Notes: a model not told the origin generated them from the sequence alone. Positions 6,968-14,506 are shown, counted from the first letter of the stretch. The stretch: DNA of 21,064 bases from Clostridia bacterium (GCA_003245395.1 QKDF01000313.1:1-21064), one strand, 5' to 3'. Program-made: numbers and translations.

Positions 6968-7564
6968 ATGGCAAAAGCCGTTTTTAAATGGTTCAGTCCC
7001 TGGAGCTTTGACCGTGAGGAAGCCTGGCTCAACCGGATGGCCACCCAAGGTCTGGTGCTCTCCAGGGTCCGGTGGCGTCGATATACCTTTGAAGAAATGG
7101 AACCGAAAACATATGCGGTGCGGCTGGAGTTTCTGAATGGAGCCACCTGGACCAATTTGACACAGGACTATATTCAGTTTGTGAAGGAGACGGGTGCGGA
7201 GTATTTAGGACACCGGCGGCATTGGGCCTATTTCCGAAAGCCGCTCTCCAGCGGCGGATTCGACCTGTTTTCCGATATCGACTCCCGCATAAAGCACCTG
7301 AACCGGGTCCTCTCGGCGCTTAGCGGAACGTTGGCAATGCTGCTGATAGACCTCTTTTATCTGGGGTTTGTATTTTATCCTCAAAACAGGGCGGCGGAAG
7401 AGATGGGAGCGATGGCACAAAACCCCAGATTAACCTATCTGGTGACGGTCGTCTATCTGGCGGCAGCCGTTTATCTGGTGGCTCTGCCTGCTTTTACCTA
7501 TGGCTTTGTGCGCGTCGCGCTGAAACGGCGGCAGCTGAAAGCGGAGCGGCAGCTGCACGAGTGA
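6968..7564 (+). CDS. DUF2812 domain membrane protein, copy 2
   Basis: A 198-aa paralogue of the preceding gene. Shared blocks include EEAWLNRMATQGLVL, TYAVRLEFL, QDYIQFVKETGAEYLG, WAYFRK, GGFDLFSDIDSRI and the same C-terminal LKAERQLHE. The soluble domain is well conserved. The membrane part differs, with a longer extracytoplasmic-type loop between the two predicted helices (about 117-138 and 158-185). The Shine-Dalgarno AAAGGAGG lies 6 nt before the ATG. The 32-nt gap after copy 1 has no promoter, so it belongs to the PadR operon. Function unknown. Confidence 0.9.
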   Translation: MAKAVFKWFSPWSFDREEAWLNRMATQGLVLSRVRWRRYTFEEMEPKTYAVRLEFLNGATWTNLTQDYIQFVKETGAEYLGHRRHWAYFRKPLSSGGFDLFSDIDSRIKHLNRVLSALSGTLAMLLIDLFYLGFVFYPQNRAAEEMGAMAQNPRLTYLVTVVYLAAAVYLVALPAFTYGFVRVALKRRQLKAERQLHE

Positions 7565-7596
7565 CAGCATGCGCCCGTCCCTCACACCGAAATACA

Positions 7597-7638
7597 AACT
7601 GTCCGGCGGAGCAATTGCTCCGCCGGACAGTTCTTTTT
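7597..7638. terminator. Bidirectional terminator between DUF2812 copy 2 and the NUDIX gene
   Basis: A 36-nt perfect palindrome (7597-7632), giving a stem of about 16 bp with a tight loop. It is followed by CTTTTT on the plus strand and by a T-rich tract on the minus strand. It serves convergent genes. Confidence 0.85.
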
Positions 7639-8158
7639 ATTCCGTCAGAAAGCTCTGTCCGTTTTCCCGCAGGGCAAACAGCAGCTTTAAAAATTCCGGC
7701 ACATAGGGCAGGAACTCCCCCGCCTCCAGCATGGTAAGTATCTCTTCCGGCTCGGCCCAGCGAACCTCGGCCACCTCTTCCTTCTGAAGCCGCAGCTGTG
7801 AAATATCCACATCCAGTTCCAGCAGATAGTAGTCGTCAAAGCCGTTTTCAAAATTGGCCGTCAGCACCGGGCGGTGAACCGACAGATCTACCGTGCAGCC
7901 CAGCTCCTCTCGCACTTCCCGCTCCGCAGCCCGGCGGCTGGTCTCCCCCGCCTGCACGCCGCCTCCGGCGCTTAGATCCCAGGCATTGGGCCACGCCTTT
8001 TTGCACCACTGCCGCCGCTGGATCAGCAGCTTGCCATCCGGGCGGAAAATGCACACATGCACCACCGTCAGGCAGTCCGGGTGTACAATCCGATCTCCTC
8101 GCACCAGCGTCCTGCCGGTAAAACGGCGATCCTCGTCATAAATATCCATTCGTTCCAT
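7637..8158 (-). CDS. NUDIX hydrolase
   Basis: A 173-aa Nudix protein, which hydrolyses a nucleoside-diphosphate-linked or similar pyrophosphate substrate. The Nudix box is complete at 66-88 (G-x5-E-x7-REVREELG, Glu81, 84 and 85 as metal ligands). The flanking HVCIFRPDGKLLIQRR and WPNAWDLSAGG segments place it with the YfcD/isopentenyl-diphosphate-isomerase-like Nudix group. The frame stays open upstream to 8290, but that part is low in family character. The ATG at 8158 (MERMDIYDED) has GGAG 7 nt upstream and is the better start. A perfect TATAAT lies at 8192-8197. It stands alone and is convergent with the DUF2812 operon. The substrate cannot be told from sequence. Confidence 0.92.
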   Translation of the reverse strand: MERMDIYDEDRRFTGRTLVRGDRIVHPDCLTVVHVCIFRPDGKLLIQRRQWCKKAWPNAWDLSAGGGVQAGETSRRAAEREVREELGCTVDLSVHRPVLTANFENGFDDYYLLELDVDISQLRLQKEEVAEVRWAEPEEILTMLEAGEFLPYVPEFLKLLFALRENGQSFLTE

Positions 8159-8191
8159 GGCGGTTCTCCATTCCAAAAGGCATTTTGTCTC

Positions 8192-8197
8192 ATTATA
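8192..8197 (-). promoter_or_regulatory. -10 box of the NUDIX gene
   Basis: A perfect TATAAT on the minus strand, 33 nt before the chosen start. No good -35 box is visible at 17-18 nt, so the assignment is moderate. Confidence 0.4.
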
Positions 8198-8270
8198 CCG
8201 CCGGATTCTCCATTGTGCCATGGTCAAAAAGCAGAAAAATAAATTTTTCCAATGAATCATTCGGATTCTG

Positions 8271-8298
8271 TTGACAAATAATATCCACACTATATAAT
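8271..8298 (+). promoter_or_regulatory. Strong promoter of the SGNH hydrolase gene
   Basis: A perfect TTGACA (8271-8276), a 16-nt spacer and a perfect TATAAT (8293-8298). Such a near-consensus promoter would be strong unless repressed, and a dyad overlaps its -10 box. Confidence 0.8.
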
Positions 8299-8321
8299 AT
8301 GATTATCAAAACTATATTATA
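8293..8321. promoter_or_regulatory. Inverted repeat over the -10 box and start site, operator candidate
   Basis: TATAATAT (8293-8300) and ATATTATA (8314-8321) form an 8-bp inverted repeat with a 13-nt spacer. The left arm includes the -10 box. The placement suits a repressor site. The composition is very AT-rich, so chance occurrence is possible. Confidence 0.4.
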
Positions 8322-8338
8322 CGATTGGAGGAATCCGC

Positions 8339-9055
8339 ATGGACATTACTGCAGTTGAACTGCTTGGTGATTCCATTCTCAAGGGTGTGCAGGTGGACCC
8401 GGACACCGGGAACTACTGCACGAAAAATGATATGGACTTGGAGGGTCTGGCCCGGCGGCACAGCCTGTCTATCCGGAACGACTCCCATTTCGGTGCCACC
8501 TCCGCCCGGGGTGCCCGGCTGCTGGAGCGGCTGTTGGGCCGGAATCAGACCTGGGACGCGGTGGTGATGGATTTCGGCGGCAACGACTGCGACATGGACT
8601 GGGCGGCCATCGCCGCCCATCCGGCAGGCGATCATCAGCCGAATTTGGCCCCGGAGCTTTTTCTGGAGCAGTATCGCGCAATGGTCAAGGCGCTGAAAAG
8701 CCGGGGAATTCTCCCCGTTCTGACCACCCTGCCGCCGCTGGAGCCGCAGCGCTTTTTTGACTGGTGGTGTCGGGGACTGGACAAATCGGCGGTACTGACG
8801 TGGCTGGGCGGCAGCGTAAAGCGAATCTATACCCATCAGGAGCAGTATTCCCAAACCGTGGAACAGCTGGCGCGAGACGAGAACGTGCCGCTGGTGGATC
8901 TGCGGAGCGCGTTTTTGCGCCACGGGAACGTGGGCAGTCTTCTGTGCAGCGACGGCACCCACCCCAACTCCGCGGGGCAGGCGCTAATCTCCGGGGTGTT
9001 TGATGTTTTTGCCGAAGAACTGCTTCGGGCAGAGCCGAAACCGCAGTTTACCTGA
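8339..9055 (+). CDS. SGNH/GDSL hydrolase family protein
   Basis: A 238-aa serine hydrolase of the SGNH fold, typically an esterase, acyl hydrolase or carbohydrate deacetylase. The blocks are in order: Ser12 in LLGDSI (block I), Gly52 in HFGATS (block II), Asn82 in FGGNDCD (block III) and the Asp205-x-x-His208 pair in SDGTHPN (block V). There is no signal peptide or membrane helix, so it is probably cytoplasmic. GGAGG is 7 nt before the ATG. Monocistronic, with a near-consensus promoter overlapped by an AT-rich dyad and a strong terminator. The natural substrate is not deducible. Confidence 0.92.
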   Translation: MDITAVELLGDSILKGVQVDPDTGNYCTKNDMDLEGLARRHSLSIRNDSHFGATSARGARLLERLLGRNQTWDAVVMDFGGNDCDMDWAAIAAHPAGDHQPNLAPELFLEQYRAMVKALKSRGILPVLTTLPPLEPQRFFDWWCRGLDKSAVLTWLGGSVKRIYTHQEQYSQTVEQLARDENVPLVDLRSAFLRHGNVGSLLCSDGTHPNSAGQALISGVFDVFAEELLRAEPKPQFT

Positions 9056-9079
9056 GCGGCGCGGTGTTTTCAGTATTCA

Positions 9080-9108
9080 AAAAGCAGCCGGTGACCGGCT
9101 GCTTTTTC
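9080..9108. terminator. Bidirectional terminator between the SGNH and rRNA methyltransferase genes
   Basis: A 12-bp perfect stem (9080-9091 with 9095-9106) and a 3-nt loop, with A-runs on the left and T-runs on the right, so it works on both strands for the convergent genes. Confidence 0.9.
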
Positions 9109-9118
9109 TCGCATTCTT

Positions 9119-9940
9119 TTACAGTTTGCGGAACACATGGATGCGGAAGGCAATTTTTGTGGTCAGGGTGTCCAGCGCCAGCAGGCGCTCCGCTCCCGCC
9201 TTGGGCGTCTTCCAATAGTAAGGCGTCATCTGGAACAGGGCATGAATGTCCGCCGGATTCCCCAGCGTAATCGTGTCCTCCACCGGGACGACGGATTCAT
9301 ATGCAAAACCCTCGTAGGGCGTTTCCTTCTCCTCGTTGGGATAGGGCACATCGTAGAGCACCTGCTTCATCTGCCACAGGTGATCCGCCGCAGGCACCAC
9401 GTACAAAAACACACCGCCCGGCCGCAGCACCCGCCGGAACTCCTCCAGCGCCAAGGGCGAAAAACAGTCCAGCAGCAAATCCACACATTCGTCTGCCAAC
9501 GGCAGGTGATAGGACGAGGCCACGGCAAATTCCATCTCCCTGGCTCGCTTTGCCGCGGAACGGAGAATGAACTTGGAGATGTCGATTCCCGCCATGCGGG
9601 GCGTCTTTCCCGCCGTGGCCAGCACCTGACAGACTCCGGCGGTGTAGTACCCCTCCCCGCAGCCGGCGTCCAGCACAGCGGGGGCATCTCCGGTGTGAGT
9701 GACGGCCAGATCGCACAGGGCATCCAGCAGAGGACGGTAATAGTCTTTTGAGAGAAAATCCCGCCGTGCGGTGGCCATACCCCTGTCGTCCCCCGGGGCG
9801 GCGGAGTGTTTTTGGTTGACCGGCAGAAGATAAGTATAGCCCTCCCGCGCAATATCGAAGCTGTGTCGGTTGGGGCAGGCATAGGCTCGCTCTCCCCGGG
9901 TCAGGGACTCACCGCACAGCGGACAGCAAAACAGACTCAC
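9119..9940 (-). CDS. rlmA: RlmA-like 23S rRNA (guanine-N1)-methyltransferase
   Basis: SAM-dependent methyltransferase of the RlmA(I)/RlmA(II) (RrmA/TlrB) family, which methylates N1 of G745 or G748 in 23S rRNA helix 35. The start is GTG at 9940, overlapping the MATE stop by 4 nt (GTGA) with AAGGGGG 7 nt upstream; the open frame extends further but only antisense-like sequence lies there. From this start the protein has 273 aa, close to E. coli RlmA. It shows the diagnostic zinc finger (Cys6, Cys9, Cys22, His26 in CPLCG...CPNRHSFDIAREGY) and the SAM motif VLDAGCGEGYY (89-99). The type II enzyme contributes to tylosin resistance in some Gram-positives, so pairing with a MATE pump is suggestive, but the G745/G748 specificity cannot be read here. 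Confidence 0.87.
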   Translation of the reverse strand: MSLFCCPLCGESLTRGERAYACPNRHSFDIAREGYTYLLPVNQKHSAAPGDDRGMATARRDFLSKDYYRPLLDALCDLAVTHTGDAPAVLDAGCGEGYYTAGVCQVLATAGKTPRMAGIDISKFILRSAAKRAREMEFAVASSYHLPLADECVDLLLDCFSPLALEEFRRVLRPGGVFLYVVPAADHLWQMKQVLYDVPYPNEEKETPYEGFAYESVVPVEDTITLGNPADIHALFQMTPYYWKTPKAGAERLLALDTLTTKIAFRIHVFRKL

Positions 9941-11325
9941 GCCTCCGCCCCCTTCGTCACATCGTTGATCCACCTGCGGCTGTGGAACCGGATCAGGCCC
10001 ATGGGCATTTTCACAAAGTTCTCCCCTTGGATGGCCAGACAGACCAGCGTCACCGGCGCGTCCAGCACCAGTCCGCACAGGGCCGTGAGTGGGATGGCAA
10101 CCAGCCAGAGGGTGGACAGGTCGATCACAGAGGCGACCTTGGCATCGCCGCCCGCCCGGAGCACGCCGGTGATGTTGGAGATGTCAAAGGCGCGCATGGG
10201 GGTGGTACAGCAGTAGATCACCGCCATGGTGAACGCGATCTCCGTCGCCAGCGGGGACAGACGGAACAGCGGGTAAAGCGTGGACACAAAGAACGTGGGC
10301 AGCAAAACGGCCAGCAGCAGAGAAACGCACAGACCCACCAGCACCGCCGCCGACAGCAGCACCTTTGCAAGGTCGTACACCTCGTCGGAGGACTGACCTT
10401 CCCCGATGGCCTTGCCCACGATGACCGCCGTGGCCCCGGCCAGGCCGAAGCACAGCACGGTGGACAGCTTGTCGATATTGCCCATGATGGCGTAGGCCGC
10501 CAGCATCTCGGTGGAGATGGCCATGTGGCCCATGATCACCGTCATCAGCGAGGTGCCCAACCCCCAGAGTGTCTCGTTGACCAGCACGGGGATCGAGTAG
10601 CGGACAAAGCGGCGCAGCATCTCCGCGCCGGGCCGGAACAACGCGGCGAGCTCCAGCGGAATCAGCCGGCTGCGCATTGCATAAAGCAGTACGATGGAAA
10701 ACTCCACCACCCGGGAAGTAAGGGTGGCTGCTGCCGCGCCGGTGATGCCCAGGGCAGGCACACCGAAGTGGCCGAAGATGAACACATAGTTCAGACAGGT
10801 GTTGAGCACCATGGCCGCGCCAAATACCTTCATGCCGAAGCCGGGATTCTCCACACTGCGCTGCAGCCCCACATAGACGCTGGCCAGTCCGTCGAAGATG
10901 TAGGACGGCCCCACGATGCGCAGATAGGGCGCGCCCAGCTCCACCAGCACGGGATTGTCCGTCATCAGCCCCAGCACCTGCCGGGGAAAAAGCAGCAAAA
11001 GGCCGCCTGCCGTCAGGGAGATGGCCAGGCTCAGATACATGCACACGCCCATGGCGCGGTTGATGGCCGTCTTGTCCTGACGGCCCCAAAACTGGCTGAC
11101 CAAAACAGTCAGGCCGCTCATCAGGCCGAAGGAGATCACCTGCAGGATGAAGATGGGAGAGTTGGCTGCCGTGACGGCGGCCATCTCCGCGTTGCCCAGC
11201 GTCCCCACCATAAACGTGTCCACAAACCCCAGGGAGGTGGTGATCAAATTCTGGAGCACCATGGGCAGCGCCAGGGCGGTCAGGCGGCTGTAAAAGCCGG
11301 GTTTTTGGCGGAACAGAGAAAGCAT
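9937..11325 (-). CDS. MATE family efflux transporter
   Basis: A 462-aa polytopic membrane protein of the multidrug and toxic compound extrusion family, which exports cationic compounds using a Na+ or H+ gradient. It has the usual two MatE repeats (about 15-175 and 235-400) and about 12 predicted helices. The N-terminal repeat has the family-like LPMVLQNLITTSLGFVDTFMVG and a polar loop after QFWGRQD. GTG at 11331 is in frame, but GAGG abuts it; ATG at 11325 lies 5 nt after GAGG and is preferred. It is the middle gene of the operon, 18 nt after the cysteine desulfurase stop and overlapping rlmA by 4 nt. The substrate is unknown. Confidence 0.93.
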   Translation of the reverse strand: MLSLFRQKPGFYSRLTALALPMVLQNLITTSLGFVDTFMVGTLGNAEMAAVTAANSPIFILQVISFGLMSGLTVLVSQFWGRQDKTAINRAMGVCMYLSLAISLTAGGLLLLFPRQVLGLMTDNPVLVELGAPYLRIVGPSYIFDGLASVYVGLQRSVENPGFGMKVFGAAMVLNTCLNYVFIFGHFGVPALGITGAAAATLTSRVVEFSIVLLYAMRSRLIPLELAALFRPGAEMLRRFVRYSIPVLVNETLWGLGTSLMTVIMGHMAISTEMLAAYAIMGNIDKLSTVLCFGLAGATAVIVGKAIGEGQSSDEVYDLAKVLLSAAVLVGLCVSLLLAVLLPTFFVSTLYPLFRLSPLATEIAFTMAVIYCCTTPMRAFDISNITGVLRAGGDAKVASVIDLSTLWLVAIPLTALCGLVLDAPVTLVCLAIQGENFVKMPMGLIRFHSRRWINDVTKGAEA

Positions 11326-11343
11326 AAGCACCTCGAAATTATC

Positions 11344-12477
11344 TTATAGCTGAGGGAAGCGGGTGTCGTGATGATTTTTCAGGGCGGCGCAGGCGGCGTC
11401 GATGTCCGCTTCCGTCGTCTCGGGACCGAAGCTCAGGCGCACTACGCCGGCGGCCACCTTCTTGGGCAGGCCCAGCGCCGCGGTCACCTGACTGGCCTTG
11501 CCCCGGTGGCAGGCGGAGCCTGCGGAGATGCAGATGCCCGCCGCGGCCAGGTCGTTGACCACATTCTGACTGGGGTAGCCGGGCATGGACAGAGACAGAA
11601 TGTGGGGCGCGGTTCCCTCCCCCACAAACACCAGGTCAGGGATTTCGGCCAGCCGCATCTTGGCATACGCCTTGATGTCGGCCATGTGCCGGAGTTTTTC
11701 CTCCAGGCCGTCCGCGCGCAGCTCCACCGCCTTGGCAAAGCCCGCGATCTGGGCCGTGGCCTCCGTGCCGGAGCGCAGCCCGTTTTCCTGTCCGCCGCCG
11801 GGCAGGAGGGGTCGGGGATTGCGCACCCGGTCGCCGACATACAGCGCGCCGATGCCCTTGGGTCCGCCGATCTTGTGGGCGGAGAGGGCGATAAAGTCGG
11901 CACCCAGCGTCCGAGCCGCAAACGGAACCTTCAAAAAGCCCTGTACCGCGTCGGTGTGCAGCAGCGTCTTTTCATTTTTCTTCTTCAGTCCGGCGGCGAT
12001 CTCCGCCACGGGAAACACGCAGCCCGTCTCGTTATTCACCATCATGACACTCACCAGGGCCGTGTCGGGCCGGACGGCGGCAAGCACCTGCTCCGCCGTG
12101 AGGTTGCCGGAGTGGTCGGGGGTGAGGTACGTGACCTCGCAGCCGTCCTTCTCTGCCCAGGCGCACGCCTGCAAAACAGCGCTGTGTTCCACGGCGGTGG
12201 TGACGATATGACGGCCCAGATGGCGGTTCTGCCACAGGGCGGCCCGAACGGCCCAGTTGTCCGACTCGGTACCGCAGGAGGTAAAAAACAGCTGGCGCGC
12301 TTCACAGCCCAGGGCGTCCGCCACGGTCTTGCGCCATCCGTCTGTCAGCTTTTTGGCCTGCTGGCCGTATGTGTACTGGGAGCTGGGGTTGCCAAACTGC
12401 TCCGTCAGCACTTGATACATGGCATCCGCCACCGCCTTCGGCACCGGCGTGGTGGCGGCGTGGTCCAGATAAATCAT
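11344..12477 (-). CDS. Cysteine desulfurase (NifS/IscS-like)
   Basis: PLP enzyme that takes sulfur from cysteine as a persulfide for Fe-S clusters and thiolated tRNAs. The 377-aa chain begins MIYLDHAATTPV, the standard family start, with GGAG 9 nt upstream; the frame continues to 12591 but that extension lacks homology features and would cross the promoter. Key residues: His98 in TAVEHSA, Asp176 in HTDAVQ, PLP-binding Lys202 in SAHKIGGPKG, and catalytic Cys323 in SAGSACHRGK. It is first in the operon with MATE and rlmA, and divergent from mtaB, an Fe-S methylthiotransferase that would use its product. No iscU/nifU scaffold or iscR lies next to it. Whether it serves general Fe-S assembly or tRNA thiolation is open. 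Confidence 0.92.
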   Translation of the reverse strand: MIYLDHAATTPVPKAVADAMYQVLTEQFGNPSSQYTYGQQAKKLTDGWRKTVADALGCEARQLFFTSCGTESDNWAVRAALWQNRHLGRHIVTTAVEHSAVLQACAWAEKDGCEVTYLTPDHSGNLTAEQVLAAVRPDTALVSVMMVNNETGCVFPVAEIAAGLKKKNEKTLLHTDAVQGFLKVPFAARTLGADFIALSAHKIGGPKGIGALYVGDRVRNPRPLLPGGGQENGLRSGTEATAQIAGFAKAVELRADGLEEKLRHMADIKAYAKMRLAEIPDLVFVGEGTAPHILSLSMPGYPSQNVVNDLAAAGICISAGSACHRGKASQVTAALGLPKKVAAGVVRLSFGPETTEADIDAACAALKNHHDTRFPQL

Positions 12478-12503
12478 TGGTCTGTCTCTCCTTTGATTGG
12501 GAC

Positions 12504-12532
12504 TTGCCCAACGGGCAAAATCTCGATATAAT
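12504..12532 (+). promoter_or_regulatory. Promoter of mtaB
   Basis: TTGCCC (12504-12509), 17-nt spacer, perfect TATAAT (12527-12532). The expected start is near 12539. The -35 region overlaps the inverted repeat TGCCC-AAC-GGGCA (12505-12517). Confidence 0.65.
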
Positions 12533-12570
12533 GAGGGTGCCGCAGGCCGGAATTGCCCGCAGCGGAATCC

Positions 12571-12599
12571 ATTATATAAAACAAAATGCAAAATAGCAA
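12571..12599 (-). promoter_or_regulatory. Promoter of the cysteine desulfurase operon
   Basis: Minus-strand TTGCTA (12599-12594), 17-nt spacer, perfect TATAAT (12576-12571). The expected start is near 12564, downstream of the mtaB start point, so the two transcripts overlap by about 25 nt. Confidence 0.65.
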
Positions 12600-12608
12600 G
12601 GAGCGCCC

Positions 12609-13904
12609 ATGAAAGTTGCCATTTACACCCTGGGGTGCAAAGTGAATCAATACGAGACCCAGGCCATGGAGCAGGAGCTGCGCCGCCGGGGACACGAGGT
12701 TGTGCCTTTTTCGGAAGGTGCGGACGCCTATGTGGTCAACACCTGTTCCGTCACAGCCGTCAGCGACCAGAAATCCCGGCAGATGCTCTCCCGCGCCCGG
12801 CGGGAACATCCGGAGGCGGTGGTGGCCGTGTGCGGCTGCTATTCCCAGACCCACCCGGAGGACGTACGCAAGCTGCCCGTGGATCTGATCGCCGGCACCG
12901 GCGACCGAATGGGTTTTCTCGACCTGCTGGAATCCGAGGTGACCGACCGCCGCCCCGTTGAAAATCTGGACCGCTCCTTCGACCGGCGGACGTTCGAGTC
13001 TCTGCCTGCCGGAGGTCTGGAGGGCCGTACCCGCGCCATGCTGAAGGTGGAGGACGGCTGCGTCAACTTCTGCTCTTACTGCATCATTCCCTACGCCCGG
13101 GGGCCGGTGCGGTCACTGCCGCCGGAGAACGCCGTGCAGCAGACAAAAGAGCTTTCAGCGGCCGGGTATCGGGAGATCGTCCTCACCGGCATTGAGATTT
13201 CCTCTTGGGGCCGCGACCTGAAAAACGGGCAATCCCTCATCGACCTGATGGAGGCCCTGAGCGCCGCCGCGCCGGAGCTGCGGCTGCGGCTGGGGTCTCT
13301 GGAGCCCCGGACGGTGACGGAGGACTTCTGCCGCCGGGCCGCAGCCTTGAAAAACCTGTGTCCCCAGTTCCACCTCTCTATGCAGAGCGGGTGCGACGCC
13401 ACACTCAAGCGGATGAACCGAAAGTATGATACCGCCCGATATTTGCAGTCCGTGGAACTGCTGAATCGCTTTTTTGACCGCCCGGCCGTCACCACCGACC
13501 TGATTGTGGGCTTCCCCGGCGAGACGGAGGAGGAGTTCGCGCAGACTCTGGATTTCATCCGCCGGTGCGGCTTCGCCCGGATGCACATCTTCCCCTACTC
13601 CATCCGTCCGGGCACTCCGGCGGCAGAGATGGAGCAGATTCCCCGGGCTGCGAAAGAAGAACGCGCCCGCCGGGCCGCGGCCGTCGCCGAGGAGCTGCGT
13701 CTTTTGTATCTGCGCGGCTGCGTGGGGGCGTGCTATCCCGTTCTCTACGAACAGCCCAAGGGCGGAGCATTCATCGGCCATGCCCCAAACTACACCGAGG
13801 TACGGGTGAAGTCCGAACACGATCTGCACAACCGGATCATGCAAACCCGGATCACCGGCGTGGAGAGCGACGCCCTGCTGGGAGAATTGGAGGAAACCAC
13901 ATGA
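12609..13904 (+). CDS. mtaB: tRNA t6A37 methylthiotransferase MtaB
   Basis: Radical-SAM enzyme with two [4Fe-4S] clusters that converts t6A37 to ms2t6A37 in tRNAs reading ANN codons. The 431-aa length fits MtaB. The N-terminal UPF0004 domain has cluster cysteines Cys10 (LGCKVNQYE, the MtaB-type signature), Cys46 (VVNTCSV) and Cys77 (VCGCYSQ). The radical-SAM motif is Cys151, 155 and 158 (CVNFCSYCIIPYARG). A C-terminal TRAM-like region (about 365-431) would bind tRNA. The start ATG is 9 nt after the end of an AAGGAG ribosome binding site. The stop overlaps the next gene by 4 nt (ATGA). It is divergent from the cysteine desulfurase, with which its leader overlaps. Confidence 0.95.
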   Translation: MKVAIYTLGCKVNQYETQAMEQELRRRGHEVVPFSEGADAYVVNTCSVTAVSDQKSRQMLSRARREHPEAVVAVCGCYSQTHPEDVRKLPVDLIAGTGDRMGFLDLLESEVTDRRPVENLDRSFDRRTFESLPAGGLEGRTRAMLKVEDGCVNFCSYCIIPYARGPVRSLPPENAVQQTKELSAAGYREIVLTGIEISSWGRDLKNGQSLIDLMEALSAAAPELRLRLGSLEPRTVTEDFCRRAAALKNLCPQFHLSMQSGCDATLKRMNRKYDTARYLQSVELLNRFFDRPAVTTDLIVGFPGETEEEFAQTLDFIRRCGFARMHIFPYSIRPGTPAAEMEQIPRAAKEERARRAAAVAEELRLLYLRGCVGACYPVLYEQPKGGAFIGHAPNYTEVRVKSEHDLHNRIMQTRITGVESDALLGELEETT

Positions 13905-14476
13905 GCAGCCACTTTTTTGCCTACATCTCCCGGATGCGCTTCATCGCCCGCTGGGCGCTGATGCGCAACACCGCGCCGGAAAATGTTCAGGAGCACAGCC
14001 ATCAGGTGGCCGTGCTGGCCCACGCTCTGGCGGTGATCCGCAACGAAAAATTCGGCGGGCATGTGGACGCGGGCGCGGTGGCGGCGGCGGGGCTGTACCA
14101 CGATGCGTCGGAGATTCTCACCGGCGACCTGCCCACCCCCATCAAATACGACAACCCGGCCATCCAGTCCGCCTATAAAAACGTGGAGACGGTGGCGACC
14201 GACAAATTACTGGCTATGCTGCCGCCGGAGCTGAAGTCGGCGTATGCGCCCATCCTCCACGAGACGGACGGGGAAATCCGCACGCTGGTGAAAGCGGCGG
14301 ATAAGCTGTCGGCCTACATCAAGTGCGTGGAGGAGGTCAAGGCCGGCAACAACGAGTTCCGCCGCGCCGCTGACCAGACGCTCTTGGCACTGAACGCCTT
14401 CGCTCTGCCCGAGGTGGACTATTTTCTGGACACCTTCCTGCCCAGCTTCTCCCTGACGCTGGACGAACTGCAGTAA
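13901..14476 (+). CDS. yfbR: HD-domain 5'-deoxynucleotidase, YfbR-like
   Basis: Metal-dependent phosphohydrolase of the HD superfamily; E. coli YfbR removes phosphate from deoxyribonucleoside 5'-monophosphates. The 191-aa protein keeps the characterised residues: Arg17-Trp18 in ARWALMRN, His32 in QEHSHQVA, His67-Asp68 in YHDASEIL, Glu71, Asp76 in TGDLPTP, and Asp134 in KAADKLSAY. The arrangement and the TGDLPTPIKY block make YfbR a better match than other HD families. The frame stays open far upstream inside mtaB, but the ATG at 13901, overlapping the mtaB stop by 4 nt, gives the family N-terminus. It is the second gene of the mtaB operon and ends before a terminator at 14507. Confidence 0.92.
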   Translation: MSSHFFAYISRMRFIARWALMRNTAPENVQEHSHQVAVLAHALAVIRNEKFGGHVDAGAVAAAGLYHDASEILTGDLPTPIKYDNPAIQSAYKNVETVATDKLLAMLPPELKSAYAPILHETDGEIRTLVKAADKLSAYIKCVEEVKAGNNEFRRAADQTLLALNAFALPEVDYFLDTFLPSFSLTLDELQ

Positions 14477-14506
14477 CCCTTTCAGGAAAGCCGATGCGGA
14501 TGATAA

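Noticed and set aside
8159..8290. 44-codon upstream extension of the NUDIX gene
   Set aside because: It would cross the TATAAT box at 8192 and has no family character. The ATG at 8158 has a good ribosome site.
9982..11349. A 455-codon plus-strand frame opposite the MATE gene
   Set aside because: The His/Gln/Gly-rich translation is a shadow of a membrane-protein gene; it shows no motif or translation signal.
11368..12531. A long plus-strand frame opposite the cysteine desulfurase
   Set aside because: Antisense to an enzyme with all catalytic residues identified; no independent coding evidence.
12478..12591. 38-codon upstream extension of the cysteine desulfurase
   Set aside because: It covers the promoter region, and the family N-terminus starts exactly at MIYLDHAATT.
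13565..13900. Upstream extension of the yfbR-like frame inside mtaB
   Set aside because: The Arg-rich out-of-frame translation of mtaB is not coding; the 4-nt ATGA overlap marks the true start.
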